A stretch of DNA of 64,000 nt from Biomphalaria glabrata (taxonomy: Eukaryota; Mollusca; Gastropoda; Planorbidae), in the NCBI RefSeq assembly GCF_947242115.1, contig NC_074711.1, positions 7,506,434-7,570,433 on the forward strand, in the 5' to 3' direction. Numbering within the stretch: position 1 is the first letter of the stretch; every line of letters starts with the position of its first letter. The notes under the pieces were generated by a model. It was not told where the DNA came from and searched no databases. It was given only the letters and a program-made list of their open reading frames with translations. Positions 55,801 through 63,167 of this stretch are shown here, piece after piece. The translations under genes and the position numbers were made by a program.

Positions 55801-58800
55801 TTCAGTCCATCCTGCTCTTTACATTAGTTCGGGAAAAGTAAAGACGGTTGGTCATTGTGCTGGCCACATGACACCCTTGTTAAACCGTGGGCCACAGAAA
55901 CAGATGACCTTTACATCCCTACCCCATAGATCTCTAGGTCTGAAAGGGGAACTTTACTAGTGAAGCAATTCATCTAGGAGAACTTCTGACTTTTCATAGT
56001 CAATCTTTAAAAAAAAATTTCAGGTATGGAGCCCTTTAGGAAATGTAACTAATGGCATTCTTTTCAAAAGCTTCTGTTACTGAGTTGCACCAAGCACGTA
56101 CTTACAAGCAACGGCACAAATCCGAGCACTCATTCATGAGAAGTGGTTAAAGTCCTGGGAGGAATCCGACAGAGCACGTGGTGTCTGGCAGCGCATGCGT
56201 CACCCAGATCGCGACGATCCATGGTGGCGACTGAGGAGGTCAGAGCAGTCAATAGTTGCGCAGTGCAGGACGGAACACTGTCCTATTGGGGCATACTTTG
56301 CCCGGTTCCGCACTAACTTTGACTCCCGATGCCGTCACTGTGGAGAGAGCGTCGAAACAGTGTCGCATGTCTTGTACGAGTGTCCCCAGCTCCGCGAGCT
56401 AAGGGGGGACTTGCCTGTGCAGTCACTCGACTTGTATGGTAGCTATGAGGCACTACGCCGGACGGCTAAGTTTCTTGCCAGAGCACTACGGGAGGACTAG
56501 TCCTTCCTGCTCTGATTTTTCAATAGGAGTTCATCTCAGGTTACTGAGTTGGAGCATATAATAATGAACATTATTTTGGATGTTCAACAGAGGGACAAGG
56601 CCTTTATGTAACACTCAGACAACCAATTATCACTTTATCTGAAGCCCAAGAATAGGTTCTGGATATAGATGCATCTGCATCCATTCCCTCTCACTGTGGC
56701 TAATGGATGATGGTGTAATGTAGTTAATGAATAATGGTGTCGTCATATGTGGCTAATAGGTGATGGTGTCATAATATGTAGATAATGGTGTTACATGTGG
56801 CTGATGGTGAAATGAAGCTAGTACATGCCAAAAATAAATAAAGTCTTGAAATGCACAACGACAATATGATTCTAACCCATTTTTGTCCACTTCAGTTACA
56901 CAACTAGACATTCCTTCAGCAATAAAGATTAGTACATCCTAATATTACAGCCTAACCCCCTGTAGTATAGCCTATATGTAAGATGATGATTAATTGCAGG
57001 GGTTGGACTCAAGTCATGATCTTGTGATGCCACTTAGCATATTATATGGCCCAACCAGGCAACTATCCAATTTCAATCTTATAAGTTTGTGTTGTCTTTT
57101 TCTTTGTTGAAAATGTTGTATTGATGATTTGGCCATAAAACCTTTTATACTGGTCATGAATATATTTAGAATCTAGGTGAAGCAATGACAGTGAATAATT
57201 TAAAGTTTTGCTTATTAGATTCTAGAACAATTTTTTAAAGACATTTCTAGATCATTATATGATTCTAGAGTAGGCATCGAATGATTGATTTTGATTAGGC
57301 AGGATTCGGATTATAATTAAGCTTTATAATATAATAGATCTATAATTTATAGTAATTATAGCCATATAGATGTAAATTATAAGGGGCTATACCGTTAAAC
57401 CCGGTATATCTAAGTTTGCAATCGCAATCAATTGACATGCATGACTAGAGTAGACTGACCTAGGGACACACTTAAGACGTAATCTCATCTTTTTTTTAAA
57501 TTATTATTTAAGCTCTGTATTTCATAAGATAAGATCATTTTAAGATAATTAGATATAGATCTAGCCCCCTACTCTCTCTGATTATCACTATTATAATCCC
57601 TTAACTTAAGGCTTAAAATCTATTTGAAGTATTTCTAGATCTACTGTATGGTAATAATTAAATAATTAATATTAATAAATTTAATAAGCCAAATGGATCT
57701 AGATTATATAATAAATAATATTTATTAATATATCTAAATCTAGTTTTCTTTTTATAAATTATAATATTTTATTAAGAAATTTAACAAACGAGTGAGCCTA
57801 CACTACAGCTAGATCATTAGTAGATCTAGATCAGGTAAAAAGCAATGATGATCTTGCGCTTGTGAGTGTAGAGTGTAGAATTAGACTCTTTTGTTTTAAT
57901 TATTATGTGGCTGTCGCGTTCATTACAAAAACGTTTTCTTACCTTGAAAAATTTTTAATTATTTTTCCTATTTCTATAAATAACTCATGGAAATTTCCAA
58001 TTTTGTTTTCTATATTTAGATCTTGATAGAGTCTAGAACTTCTTATCTTATCTTATATGATACTGTAGTAGACTAATGATAATCCTATAGTTGCAGTTAC
58101 ATTAAATTAATGATTAATGCATAACAAGAAAAATATATAAAATATTTTTTATTTAAAAAAAAATCTCTTCATGGATAATAAAGATTATGATCATTATTCA
58201 TTGTATCAATTAGCTTGGATGAGTCATGTAATTAAATTTAAATTATAATTGATCTGCTCTAACAAAAATAAAACATTGCAATGGGCAATGGACCTCATTC
58301 ACCAATCGTAAACAAACAACATTTAGTCACGTGATCTTATTGAGAAAACAACGAAACAAACGGTCACGTGACAACCATCATGAATTAAACATGAGATAGT
58401 AAATTATATAGAAGAGATAGAGCACCACGTGGCTAAATGTTGTTTGTTTACGATTGGTGAATGAGGTCCATAAGAAATATTTTTACCAATTTTTTTCATT
58501 TAGTGCAGTTTCATGCAACTTAGCTAAAGACCCAGGTTGGCAATCTGCTGCATGCCAGAAGTTTGACTTAAATATTAATCAAAGCAAGATCAAAATATTA
58601 GTTCAAAACACAGCGTACTGCACCACTGGAAATTGTTGACCATTCCTGCTATCTAAGCTCTATCATCTCCAACTGGATAAAGACATGAACAACAAAATAG
58701 CTAAGTCAATGTGTACCATGTCTTGGCTGTGGATAAGAGTGTGGGACAATATACCTAGCTGATTGCCAATACCAAATCCCTAGTCTACTGGACCTGTGTG

Positions 58801-61800
58801 ATGAGCACTCTGCTATACAGTAGTGAAGCATGGTCAACCTACTCTTGCCAGGAAATAAAGCTTAATATCTTCAACCTCTGATGCTTAATGAGGATTTTAA
58901 AAATAAAAACTATAAAATAACCAATGACGAAGTGCTGTGAAGAGCAGTATCCCAGGACATCCACACTTTCATTAGCAATTAGCAGTAGATAGCTTGGCTG
59001 GCTTGGACATGTTCACAGAATGTCACAAGGTTGACTATCACAAGACATTCTGCATACTGATGTATGCAAACATGACATGAAGTTCTTCAAAATTGACACT
59101 AATAGTTGTGAAAAAGAGGCACCGGATAGATCCAGATAGAGAGGAAGGGAGGGAAGGAAGTGACCTGGATTGCAGAGGATCTACCCACCAGAACTAGAAA
59201 TGCGGGTGAAGGCGTCTGGTGATTAAAGATATCCAACTTGTGACCGCAGCTGTGTATCATGGATTGACTTCTTTGGTCACATGATATCAGTTGCAAAGGG
59301 AAAGATTTTTTTTCTCAATTTCTCAATTCTTCTTTTTCTTGCTAGCTTTTTGCTGCTTAGCTGAAAGCTCTTTAGCAGACGTGCCAAGGAAAAATAGGGT
59401 GCTGTTCTCTTCAGTTGTTCAGCACTGCCGTACAGGTTATGTTGGGCTGTAGTAGTAGTAATGTTTGCCTAAGGTGGAGAAGGAAGGGGCATTCAAAGAG
59501 GATATGGTGTACGGTTTCATAAGGGTGGGTGCAGTGTCTACAAAGGGAAAAATGTATGGGATTTATTTTGTTAACTCTTTCTCTTCTAATTGACGATGCC
59601 AACGTTGATTTGACCCCCATTAAACTAAATGAAATTTTTGGATTTATTAACTTTTATCTGTGTTGTGTAAAAAAGAGCATGCTTTCTCCTACAATTTAAT
59701 ACCAAATATAACATTTTCTGATAACAAACAGAAAAGTTATTGAAGATTTTATTTTATTTTTTTTCAATATGATGAGAAATCTTGCATATGATAAAAGTTC
59801 ATAGTGAATAGTGGGATAGTGAAGTACAAATGAGCAAATCGAATAATACTATCGAAATGAGGAAAATAATTGCGGAGAGAAAGAGTTAAGATGGTAATTT
59901 AAAGGTGTGTTTTTAGTTGGGAAGGAAGTTAATGCTGTCCAGTTTGTTAGGCATGGTCATTTCTATGTACATAGCTTTGCCTGCTTTTCCTGATTCCCAT
60001 TGGTTGAACCACTTCTCTTTGTGATTGTTCATTGATCGCTTAATAAAATGCCACAAAGATCTTGATAGTGTCTAGTACTGTAGATATCTAGACTATATAG
60101 TAATATCTAGTAAAAAAAAGTATAAGAGTTCCAAAGTATTTTAGTACAACCTACAGGCCTAGATTACTTATGATTTCTGAGTAGCCTGCCAAGTCTAGAT
60201 CTAGTCAATCTGGTTCTAAATTCTAGGATTAATATGTACCTAGACTAGTTATAGGTCCTAGGCTCACTCAACTTTTATCATATGCAAGATTTCTCATCAT
60301 ATTGAAAAAAAAAAGCCTTAAAGATTGGTCCATTCTTAATACTATGGGCTAATGAATTTTGCCACAGAGACCTCAGAGGGTTAGGGTAAACTATGCATAT
60401 CTAACACACATCTAGTTATCACAGGATTACCTCAGTGGGCCGTGACATCGCCATTGATGCCATTGTGATACATTTTTTACACCAGTAGTTGTTTCTTTCC
60501 TTAACAATGTTCTCAAACGATGGGGCCCTCCTTCCCATCCTTTCACAGAGATCAGATCTGATTTTTTCAGGAATTGTGATGATTATTTCAGGAATTGCGA
60601 TGAATATTTCAGGAATTGCGATGATTATTTCAGGAATTGCGATGATTATTTCAGGAATTGTGATATGATTATTTCAGGAATTGTGATGATCATTTCAGGA
60701 ATTGTGATGATCATTTCAGGAATTGCGATGATTATTTCAGAGAAATACAAAACATTGGCTAATACTGTCAATATATATTTTCTAAATATTAAATGTAAAA
60801 AAAAAAAAAACCTAAAGAAATAATTGACTTTTATAAGAAAAGAGTCATTGTTTCTGTTGCTGAAGAGAACATTGAAATAGTCTAAACCTTTAAATATCTC
60901 AATTCTGTCTTAGATGATGACTTAAATTTCACTTCAAAAAAGGGCAACAAAGATTAAGATTACTAGACAAAAAATGTTCTTTGTAAGTGATAGCAAAAAA
61001 GCCTTATCAATGTTTTACCATGCTCACATCTGCAGTATTTTAAGATTCAGCATCACTGCCTGGTATGGCAATCTGAATGTTAAAAGTAAAATAAACTTCA
61101 TAAATTCCTAAATGCTGATAATAAGGTCATATTGAAGAAAAACATTCATGAAAAAAGTTAACCCCCCCACACACACACACAAAACCTTTAGGTCATGATT
61201 AAACCATCTTAAAGAAGATACCAGACACCAATAAAAAAACAAAAAGCTAAAGTAGTCCTTTGTAATCATGTATTGTATGATCTATTATACTGAATCATTT
61301 TGACTCTGACTCTCTCTCATTAAGTAGGGTCCCTGAAGGCCTTCTGGAAAGCAATGAAACACCAAAGACTTGTTGCCAGTATCATCTTTGTCTGGTTACA
61401 ATTGGCTACCCCTCTCCGTGCCACCACTACCATCATTACATTAATCTTATATGTATTCTTCTTTGACTTCTGTGTAGTACTTGATCAAAAGCAACTCTCT
61501 GTAGATCTAAATAAATACATTCTACCATCTAAAGGTTTGGGCCTATGTACATTATTTTAATTTTGCTTTCATGAAAGATTTTGGGCCAAATCACAGTTTG
61601 TTTTGTTTTTTATGTGATAGCTCCCATAACTTGGTCACAGTCATCTGCTCCTGTACTGATCTAAATATTTTTTGTCTTCATCTATCCTTTCCCCCCCAAA
61701 TCTCTTTAGTAAAGCCAATGGAATGAACAACAGATGCTTGCTTTTGATTGGTCAGTTCTACAAAGACATTCAAGAAATTGGTCTTGGAGGGAAAGAGTTT

Positions 61801-63167
61801 GATACAGCTGGATTAGTTGCCCTTGGTAAGCCAAACTAAAAGCTATTTAAAATACATTATAAGTGAACACATTTGAAGTTGATATAGATCTATGATTTAT
61901 TGTATATCTGTATAGGCTGACTGAGACATTGGGACTGTATGAATGTGCTTTTCTACTTGTGTTTTTATATATAAATAATTACCGCTACCTATAATATAAT
62001 CCAGTGTTTCACTAACTGAAAAGGAGGATTTGTTTTTTCATGGACAAAAAGATCCTGTTGTATTTGCAATTGTAGTTCAAATTTCTTGAGTATTAATGAA
62101 GTAAAAAAACAACATTATTACCAATGTTTAAGTGATGTCATCTCTTCTTCTTATTAGGACCTATCATACCTGTCAATGTTGTTAATATTTTGTCTTACAG
62201 TCAAATCTTGTCAAAGACTTCAAGTTGTTCATCTGGAATACTGTATGCCTGTGACCTCTGACCTGGCCACCAGTCTTTGTAAGGTTGGCTTAAAAAATGT
62301 CCAGACTCTTTCCATCTTGGGAACTACGGTGGAGGCTAAGGCTTTACAAACTTTTCAAGGTATGCTTTTTTTGTGTGTATATTTTAGAATTTTCAGATTT
62401 CCTATCTCTTCAACTGGTCCAATTAGTAGGACTATGTAGTGTTTCCTAATCTGAATGTTGAACTTTGAGAACAGAGATTTTCTTCCAGTGATGATAAACA
62501 ATTATTTAATGCATAAGACTTGAGACTTTAATTCTCACGCGCAGTTCGGATTATTGAGCGTCAAGCTGTCTCCCCAAAGATCTGTCACTGGCAATGTCTG
62601 AAGCCTCTTCAAACCTGGTGTCCACTGCTCAAAGGTCCTCTGTGAATTTGTGATGCCAAGTTATATGAAGACGTCTCTGTTTGTCCTTGCCTTGTATTGG
62701 CCTCCATGAATAAGGATGCTAAATACTACTTGGATGAGTTGAAGAGGTGGAAGCTTTGCTGGGGATAAAGTGCTGGGGTTTAGGTGACTGGGATTAAGAC
62801 ACTGAAGATCTTAATGAAAACACAACTTTTTTTTTAAATCTCCCAATAAATGTCATCTCAATTTGCAGGGAATTCTAGGCAGCTAAAAAAGATTCTGGTC
62901 CAAATGAAACTAGAAGATTGTGTGGGTGATCCAAACAAGAAAAAAGATAAAGAAACATATAAAAAGATGGTGAAAGCCTTAGAGGTAAATGAAAAGCTTG
63001 CTTGAGTTACTTTAGTGATTTCACTAAATTCTTTTATCTTATGCATCCATACATTACAATTATATAGATAGTCTTTGTAACTATAATTACTATATTTATT
63101 ACAGGGACTGAAAACAAAAGCTGGCATTGGTAACATTCTGACACTGGAAGCTGGTCCTGCAGAGTAA
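31813..63167 (+). CDS. FBXO41: FBXO41 orthologue: zinc-finger, coiled-coil F-box protein (15 coding exons)
   Basis: Exons: 31813-33223, 33633-33850, 34492-34718, 35795-35975, 36405-36556, 36894-39439, 40196-40389, 41472-41526, 44977-45037, 45866-45964, 46407-46556, 61710-61825, 62201-62359, 62869-62984, 63105-63167. All introns are GT-AG and every phase agrees; the sum is 5748 nt (1915 residues plus stop). Start: first ATG after an in-frame TAA at 31777. Residues 7-37 form a C2H2-like finger (C11, C14, H30, H35). Coiled coil covers much of residues ~235-780. The F-box lies near 1590-1635 (HFIRRMRVALFKIFSFLD...CREW). The last ~270 residues are leucine-rich and match my memory of vertebrate FBXO41 almost block by block (SLEAGLE, NNRCL, LEYC, TPVT-like). 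The family recruits substrates to the Skp1-Cul1 ubiquitin ligase in neurons; that role here is inferred. This protein is about twice the vertebrate length because of exon 6. Exon 3 could also begin at 34498 (two codons shorter). Confidence 0.9.
33370..33389. repeat. C-homopolymer in FBXO41 intron 1
   Basis: About 20 consecutive C in an otherwise AT-rich intron. Its G-rich complement could form a quadruplex (inference). Confidence 0.9.
35168..35240 (+). mobile_element. tRNA-like SINE head in FBXO41 intron 3
   Basis: GTGTGGCTGAGTGGTAGAAG has a perfect A-box (TGGCTGAGTGG). The B-box is degenerate. It runs straight into a minisatellite grown from its own sequence. Confidence 0.5.
35222..35452. 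repeat. ~28-bp minisatellite in FBXO41 intron 3, about 8 copies
   Basis: Unit TGACTTGAGCTGACTTGTGT plus TAGAATTG or TAAAATAG. Degenerate copies between the SINE head and a LINE A tail. Confidence 0.9.
35518..35646 (+). mobile_element. LINE family A 3' end in FBXO41 intron 3
   Basis: CAGGAAAACCAGTGACTTGG, GCATAGGACGTAATCATCTT, GAAGTAACGTCTGTATTATA, then TAAGATAAGATA. The flanks (…CATAATAGACACAG and GAGATTGGACCAATGCACAC…) look like two parts of one SINE-type repeat also seen at 53.2-53.4 kb, so the LINE may have landed inside it. Confidence 0.85.
36894..39439 (+). CDS. FBXO41: FBXO41 exon 6: giant disordered exon (848 codons)
   Basis: One exon encodes about 44% of the protein. It is open throughout in the frame set by both neighbours (phase 2 in, phase 1 out). 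Composition is Ser/Pro/Gln/His-rich with acidic patches and no recognisable fold, typical of a disordered linker. Near its end is a strongly basic stretch (VKHIRKNKRRKPLMKRM) that could serve as a nuclear-localisation or nucleic-acid/phosphate-binding segment (inference). From memory, vertebrate FBXO41 has a much shorter linker at this place. Confidence 0.85.
39440..40195. other. FBXO41 intron 6, nothing further seen
   Basis: AT-rich intron with strong GTAAGT donor and TTTTTTTTTCAG acceptor. Confidence 0.6.
41472..41526 (+). CDS. FBXO41: FBXO41 exon 8: 55-bp micro-exon
   Basis: Acceptor AACAG, donor GTTTGT. It encodes FLIMLSQWCTQTESLTLK plus one base. Without it, exon 7 (ending in phase 0) joins exon 9 in a frame that hits a stop at the start of exon 10; with it, exons 9-11 read LTGRPINGTEF... 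and continue cleanly. The peptide matches the segment that follows the F-box in vertebrate FBXO41 (FLAMLAQWCTQ-like, from memory). Confidence 0.85.
41527..44976. other. FBXO41 intron 8
   Basis: A GC-richer block at about 41690-41930 (TGTAGCGCTACTTTGATTCT, GAGCGCTATGGTCCAATCTC) looks like a dispersed repeat, but only one copy is in the window. At 43640-43700 the phrase GATCTAGCATAATGTC occurs three times. No exon could be added without breaking the frame between exons 8 and 9. Confidence 0.5.
45342..45641 (-). mobile_element. SINE family A copy 4, full length, in FBXO41 intron 9
   Basis: SINE 45354-45630. On the minus strand it starts GGAGGCATGGTGGTCGAGTG (A-box TGGTCGAGTGG exact) and ends CAGGTCTGAAAGGGGAACTT. 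Flanks TTTCATTGGATT (45342-45353) and TTTATTGGATT (45631-45641) are a near-perfect target-site duplication. Confidence 0.92.
47881..47886 (-). promoter_or_regulatory. candidate poly(A) signal of the C1q gene
   Basis: AATAAA on the minus strand about 27 nt downstream of the stop. The spacing is short but usable; the region is AT-rich, so chance occurrence is possible. Confidence 0.35.
47913..54683 (-). CDS. coiled-coil C1q-domain protein, antisense inside FBXO41 intron 11
   Basis: Exons on the minus strand in order: 54683-54576, 54285-54144, 52526-51942, 48343-47913. All introns are GT-AG, phases agree (0, 1, 1), total 1266 nt, 421 residues plus TAA. Residues ~1-83 are helical; ~85-275 form a long coiled coil; ~290-421 form a C1q globular domain (VFEAPVNGIYFFSISV, LAVGDKVWVE, final FIGFRVR match the family core). 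C1q-domain proteins of molluscs are usually secreted lectin-like recognition proteins. This model starts at ATG 54683 with no signal peptide, so it is either intracellular or has an upstream exon; a TATAG acceptor-like site just upstream leaves that open. A TTTATT (minus AATAAA) at 47881-47886 suits the 3' end. The whole gene lies within FBXO41 intron 11 on the opposite strand. Confidence 0.85.
48640..49720 (-). mobile_element. degenerate RTE-like LINE in C1q intron 3
   Basis: On the minus strand, frames in order read DFKKAFHQV (RT palm block), NINNIKALYQNA, FRTSIGVLQECI...FNLFLKHIMMETL (RT block 'TSVGVRQGC.LSP.LFN.FLE'), DRAVGIEICAENG, then …ERRIQTFDSK and GGRTKKGRPKKSW near the C-terminus. 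Several stops and frame changes; the catalytic F/YADD block is not readable. Old insertion. Confidence 0.75.
49749..49937. repeat. 31-bp minisatellite, about 6 copies
   Basis: Unit AATGTTATCAAGTAGTCTAC plus CTAATCATTCA, nearly identical copies. Lies between the two LINEs in C1q intron 3. Confidence 0.95.
50106..51705 (+). mobile_element. SINE family B copy 3, split by a LINE
   Basis: Head at 50106-50146 (CATGGCTGCTTGGTCGTGCG GTTTGCACGTCTGACTGTC) and tail at 51608-51705 (ACCCTGCCCGCTCC…CTGCGGGAGATTTGGACTAG…AACATCCGAAACATGTAAAA) are the two ends of one SINE B. The ~30 bp around the B-box is missing at the join; the LINE A copy 50147-51607 fills the gap. Confidence 0.8.
50147..51607 (-). mobile_element. 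LINE family A (Jockey/CR1-like), 5'-truncated, with reverse transcriptase
   Basis: The longest copy of family A. On the minus strand: RT fingers (RVPKDWKEANVTP, KKGEKSDPGNYRPVSLTSIT), a stretch with frame changes, then a 223-codon frame from MGPLLFLIYINDLP through the catalytic block RLFADDCIIY to the ORF2 C-terminus (YASSVWDPSTQENIKKLEQS). It ends with the 3' UTR block ACGTAGGACGTAATCATCTT and the tail ATTATATAAGATAAGA. The N-terminal endonuclease is missing; a few lesions break the RT. Clade assignment is from motif style only. Confidence 0.85.
52628..52806. mobile_element. hAT-type MITE in C1q intron 2
   Basis: The left end CAGCGGTTCTCAACCTTTTA and right end (inverted) CAGGGGTTCTCATCCTGTGG are typical hAT termini. 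Flanking 8-mers TACTAGAT (52620-52627) and TAGTAGAT (52807-52814) match at 7 of 8, the size hAT elements duplicate. 179 bp, non-coding. Confidence 0.88.
52835..53040 (-). repeat. dispersed repeat family R, copy 5 (inverted)
   Basis: Plus strand reads ACAAAGCTTATATCAGATCA CTCTGTC, then CTACACGTTATGTCTCCCAC, ATCAAGATGAAATTTTGCAC AATTATT, the reverse complement of copies 1-4. Confidence 0.8.
53165..53400 (+). mobile_element. tRNA-like SINE, third family
   Basis: Head TAGTAGAATGGTTATCTTGT TGGCTTGAAAAGCC with B-box-like AGTTTGAATTCAGG, then a body ending in AAAGCTAAAAGCATGAAATT ATGCTAAACAAAAAC. Similar body phrases flank the LINE at 35518-35646. Confidence 0.5.
53753..54060. repeat. 35-bp minisatellite, 9 copies, in C1q intron 2
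   Basis: Unit TAGTTCCTAACATAAGGGTG plus AAGCCTATTCTAAAA at a constant 35-bp step. It ends less than 100 bp from exon 2 of the C1q gene, next to its donor. Confidence 0.96.
54870..54990 (-). mobile_element. SINE family B copy 4
   Basis: On the minus strand it has B-box GGGTTCATGCCCTGCCCGCT, CATCCTGCGGGAGGTTTAGA, AGCAGATTATCTTTAACTCT, and the 3' end AACATTCAAAACATGTATAA. The head is cut off where LINE A begins. Confidence 0.8.
54993..55600 (-). mobile_element. LINE family A, second long copy (ORF2 C-terminus and 3' UTR)
   Basis: About 600 bp collinear with 50190-50780: CACTAGGGAAGAAGGAGCAC, GATTATGGTTCAGTGTTTTA TGTATTGTAGC, GGATCCCAGACAGAGGATGC and so on, more diverged and with many small changes. 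Truncated at 55600 on its 5' side; the very last 3' bases are missing. Lies directly beyond the SINE B copy at 54870-54990. Confidence 0.85.
55680..55967 (+). mobile_element. SINE family A copy 5, full length with exact target-site duplication
   Basis: SINE 55690-55957 (268 bp) flanked by TAGTGAAGCA at 55680-55689 and 55958-55967. Exact A-box TGGCTGAATGG; B-box AGTTCAAATCC (one mismatch). 3' end AGGTCTGAAAGGGGAACTTT AC without a poly(A) tail. The best reference copy of the family here. Confidence 0.95.
56105..56500 (+). mobile_element. LINE ORF2 C-terminus with CCHC-type finger (Jockey/R1-like)
   Basis: An uninterrupted frame of about 130 codons ends in TAG: QIRALIHEKWLKSWEESDRA, MRHPDRDDPWW, then CRHCGESVETVSHVLYECP (C-x2-C…H…C). 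This is the terminal zinc-finger region of Jockey/R1/I-type ORF2. GC content is well above the neighbourhood, consistent with a recent insertion from a GC-richer element. Everything upstream is missing. Confidence 0.8.
56697..56820. repeat. degenerate short repeats (TAATGGATGATGGTGT-like)
   Basis: Phrases TGTGGCTAAT and GATGGTGT recur four to five times with irregular spacing. Confidence 0.5.
57478..57540 (+). mobile_element. LINE family A, terminal 3' tail only
   Basis: AAGACGTAATCTCATCTTTT … GCTCTGTATTTCATAAGATA AGAT; diverged but collinear with the other tails. Confidence 0.6.
58289..58470. mobile_element. MITE family M copy 2
   Basis: 182 bp. The two ends are perfect inverted complements over more than 35 bp (TGGACCTCATTCACCAATCG and AAACAAACAACATTTAG). 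Internal CACGTGAC motifs. Opposite orientation to copy 1 at 18463. No clear target-site duplication (flanks CAA and TAA). Confidence 0.9.
58540..59290 (+). mobile_element. LINE family B, degenerate ORF2 C-terminal third
   Basis: Frames in order: NINQSKIKILVQN, LDKDMNNKIAKSMCTMSWLW, TCVMSTLLYSSEAWSTYSCQ, WLGWLGHVHRMSQG, DVCKHDMKFFKIDTNSCE, CDRSCVSWIDFFGHM. They match the common 'ACVLSTLLYGSE.W…LGHV.RM…DVCKRDMK' C-terminal series, ending in the same C2H2-like finger as 22606-22965. Many stops and shifts. Confidence 0.8.
59405..59640 (-). mobile_element. LINE ORF2 C-terminus fragment with CCHC-type finger
   Basis: The minus-strand frame contains CRHCTHPYETVHHILFECPF (C-x2-C…H…C), the terminal finger of Jockey/I-type LINEs, but differs in sequence from the copy at 56.1-56.5 kb, so it is a second family. 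Confidence 0.65.
59757..60312. repeat. foldback: perfect 43-bp inverted repeat, 470-bp loop
   Basis: Left arm 59757-59799 (TTTTTTTTCAATATGATGAG AAATCTTGCATATGATAAAAGTT) and right arm 60270-60312 is its exact reverse complement. No coding content inside. May be a MITE-like element of about 555 bp, though no target-site duplication is clear. Confidence 0.85.
60567..60740. repeat. 21-bp minisatellite, about 8 copies
   Basis: Unit ATTTCAGGAATTGCGATGAT T, copies differing at one or two positions (GCG/GTG, GATT/GATC). Confidence 0.95.
60785..61150 (+). mobile_element. degenerate LINE ORF2 fragment
   Basis: Frames read TKEIIDFYK-like, FKYLNSVLDDDLNFTS, LSMFYHAHICSILRFSITAW YGNLNV: the C-terminal RT 'FKYLG…L.FYRSFIES.L.FSITAWYGNL' series of L2/Jockey-superfamily LINEs. 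Several stops. Confidence 0.65.

Larger units (their letters stand above)
46557..61709. other. FBXO41 intron 11 (15.2 kb) with nested gene and repeats
   Basis: Bounded by donor GTGAGT and acceptor TCTCTTTAG. The frame across it (phase 2) is restored exactly by exon 12 (…PKPPF then KANGMNNRCL). It contains the antisense C1q gene and most of the window's LINE copies. 46.7-47.6 kb shows no recognised feature except an ATT triplet run at 47531-47552. Confidence 0.85.
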
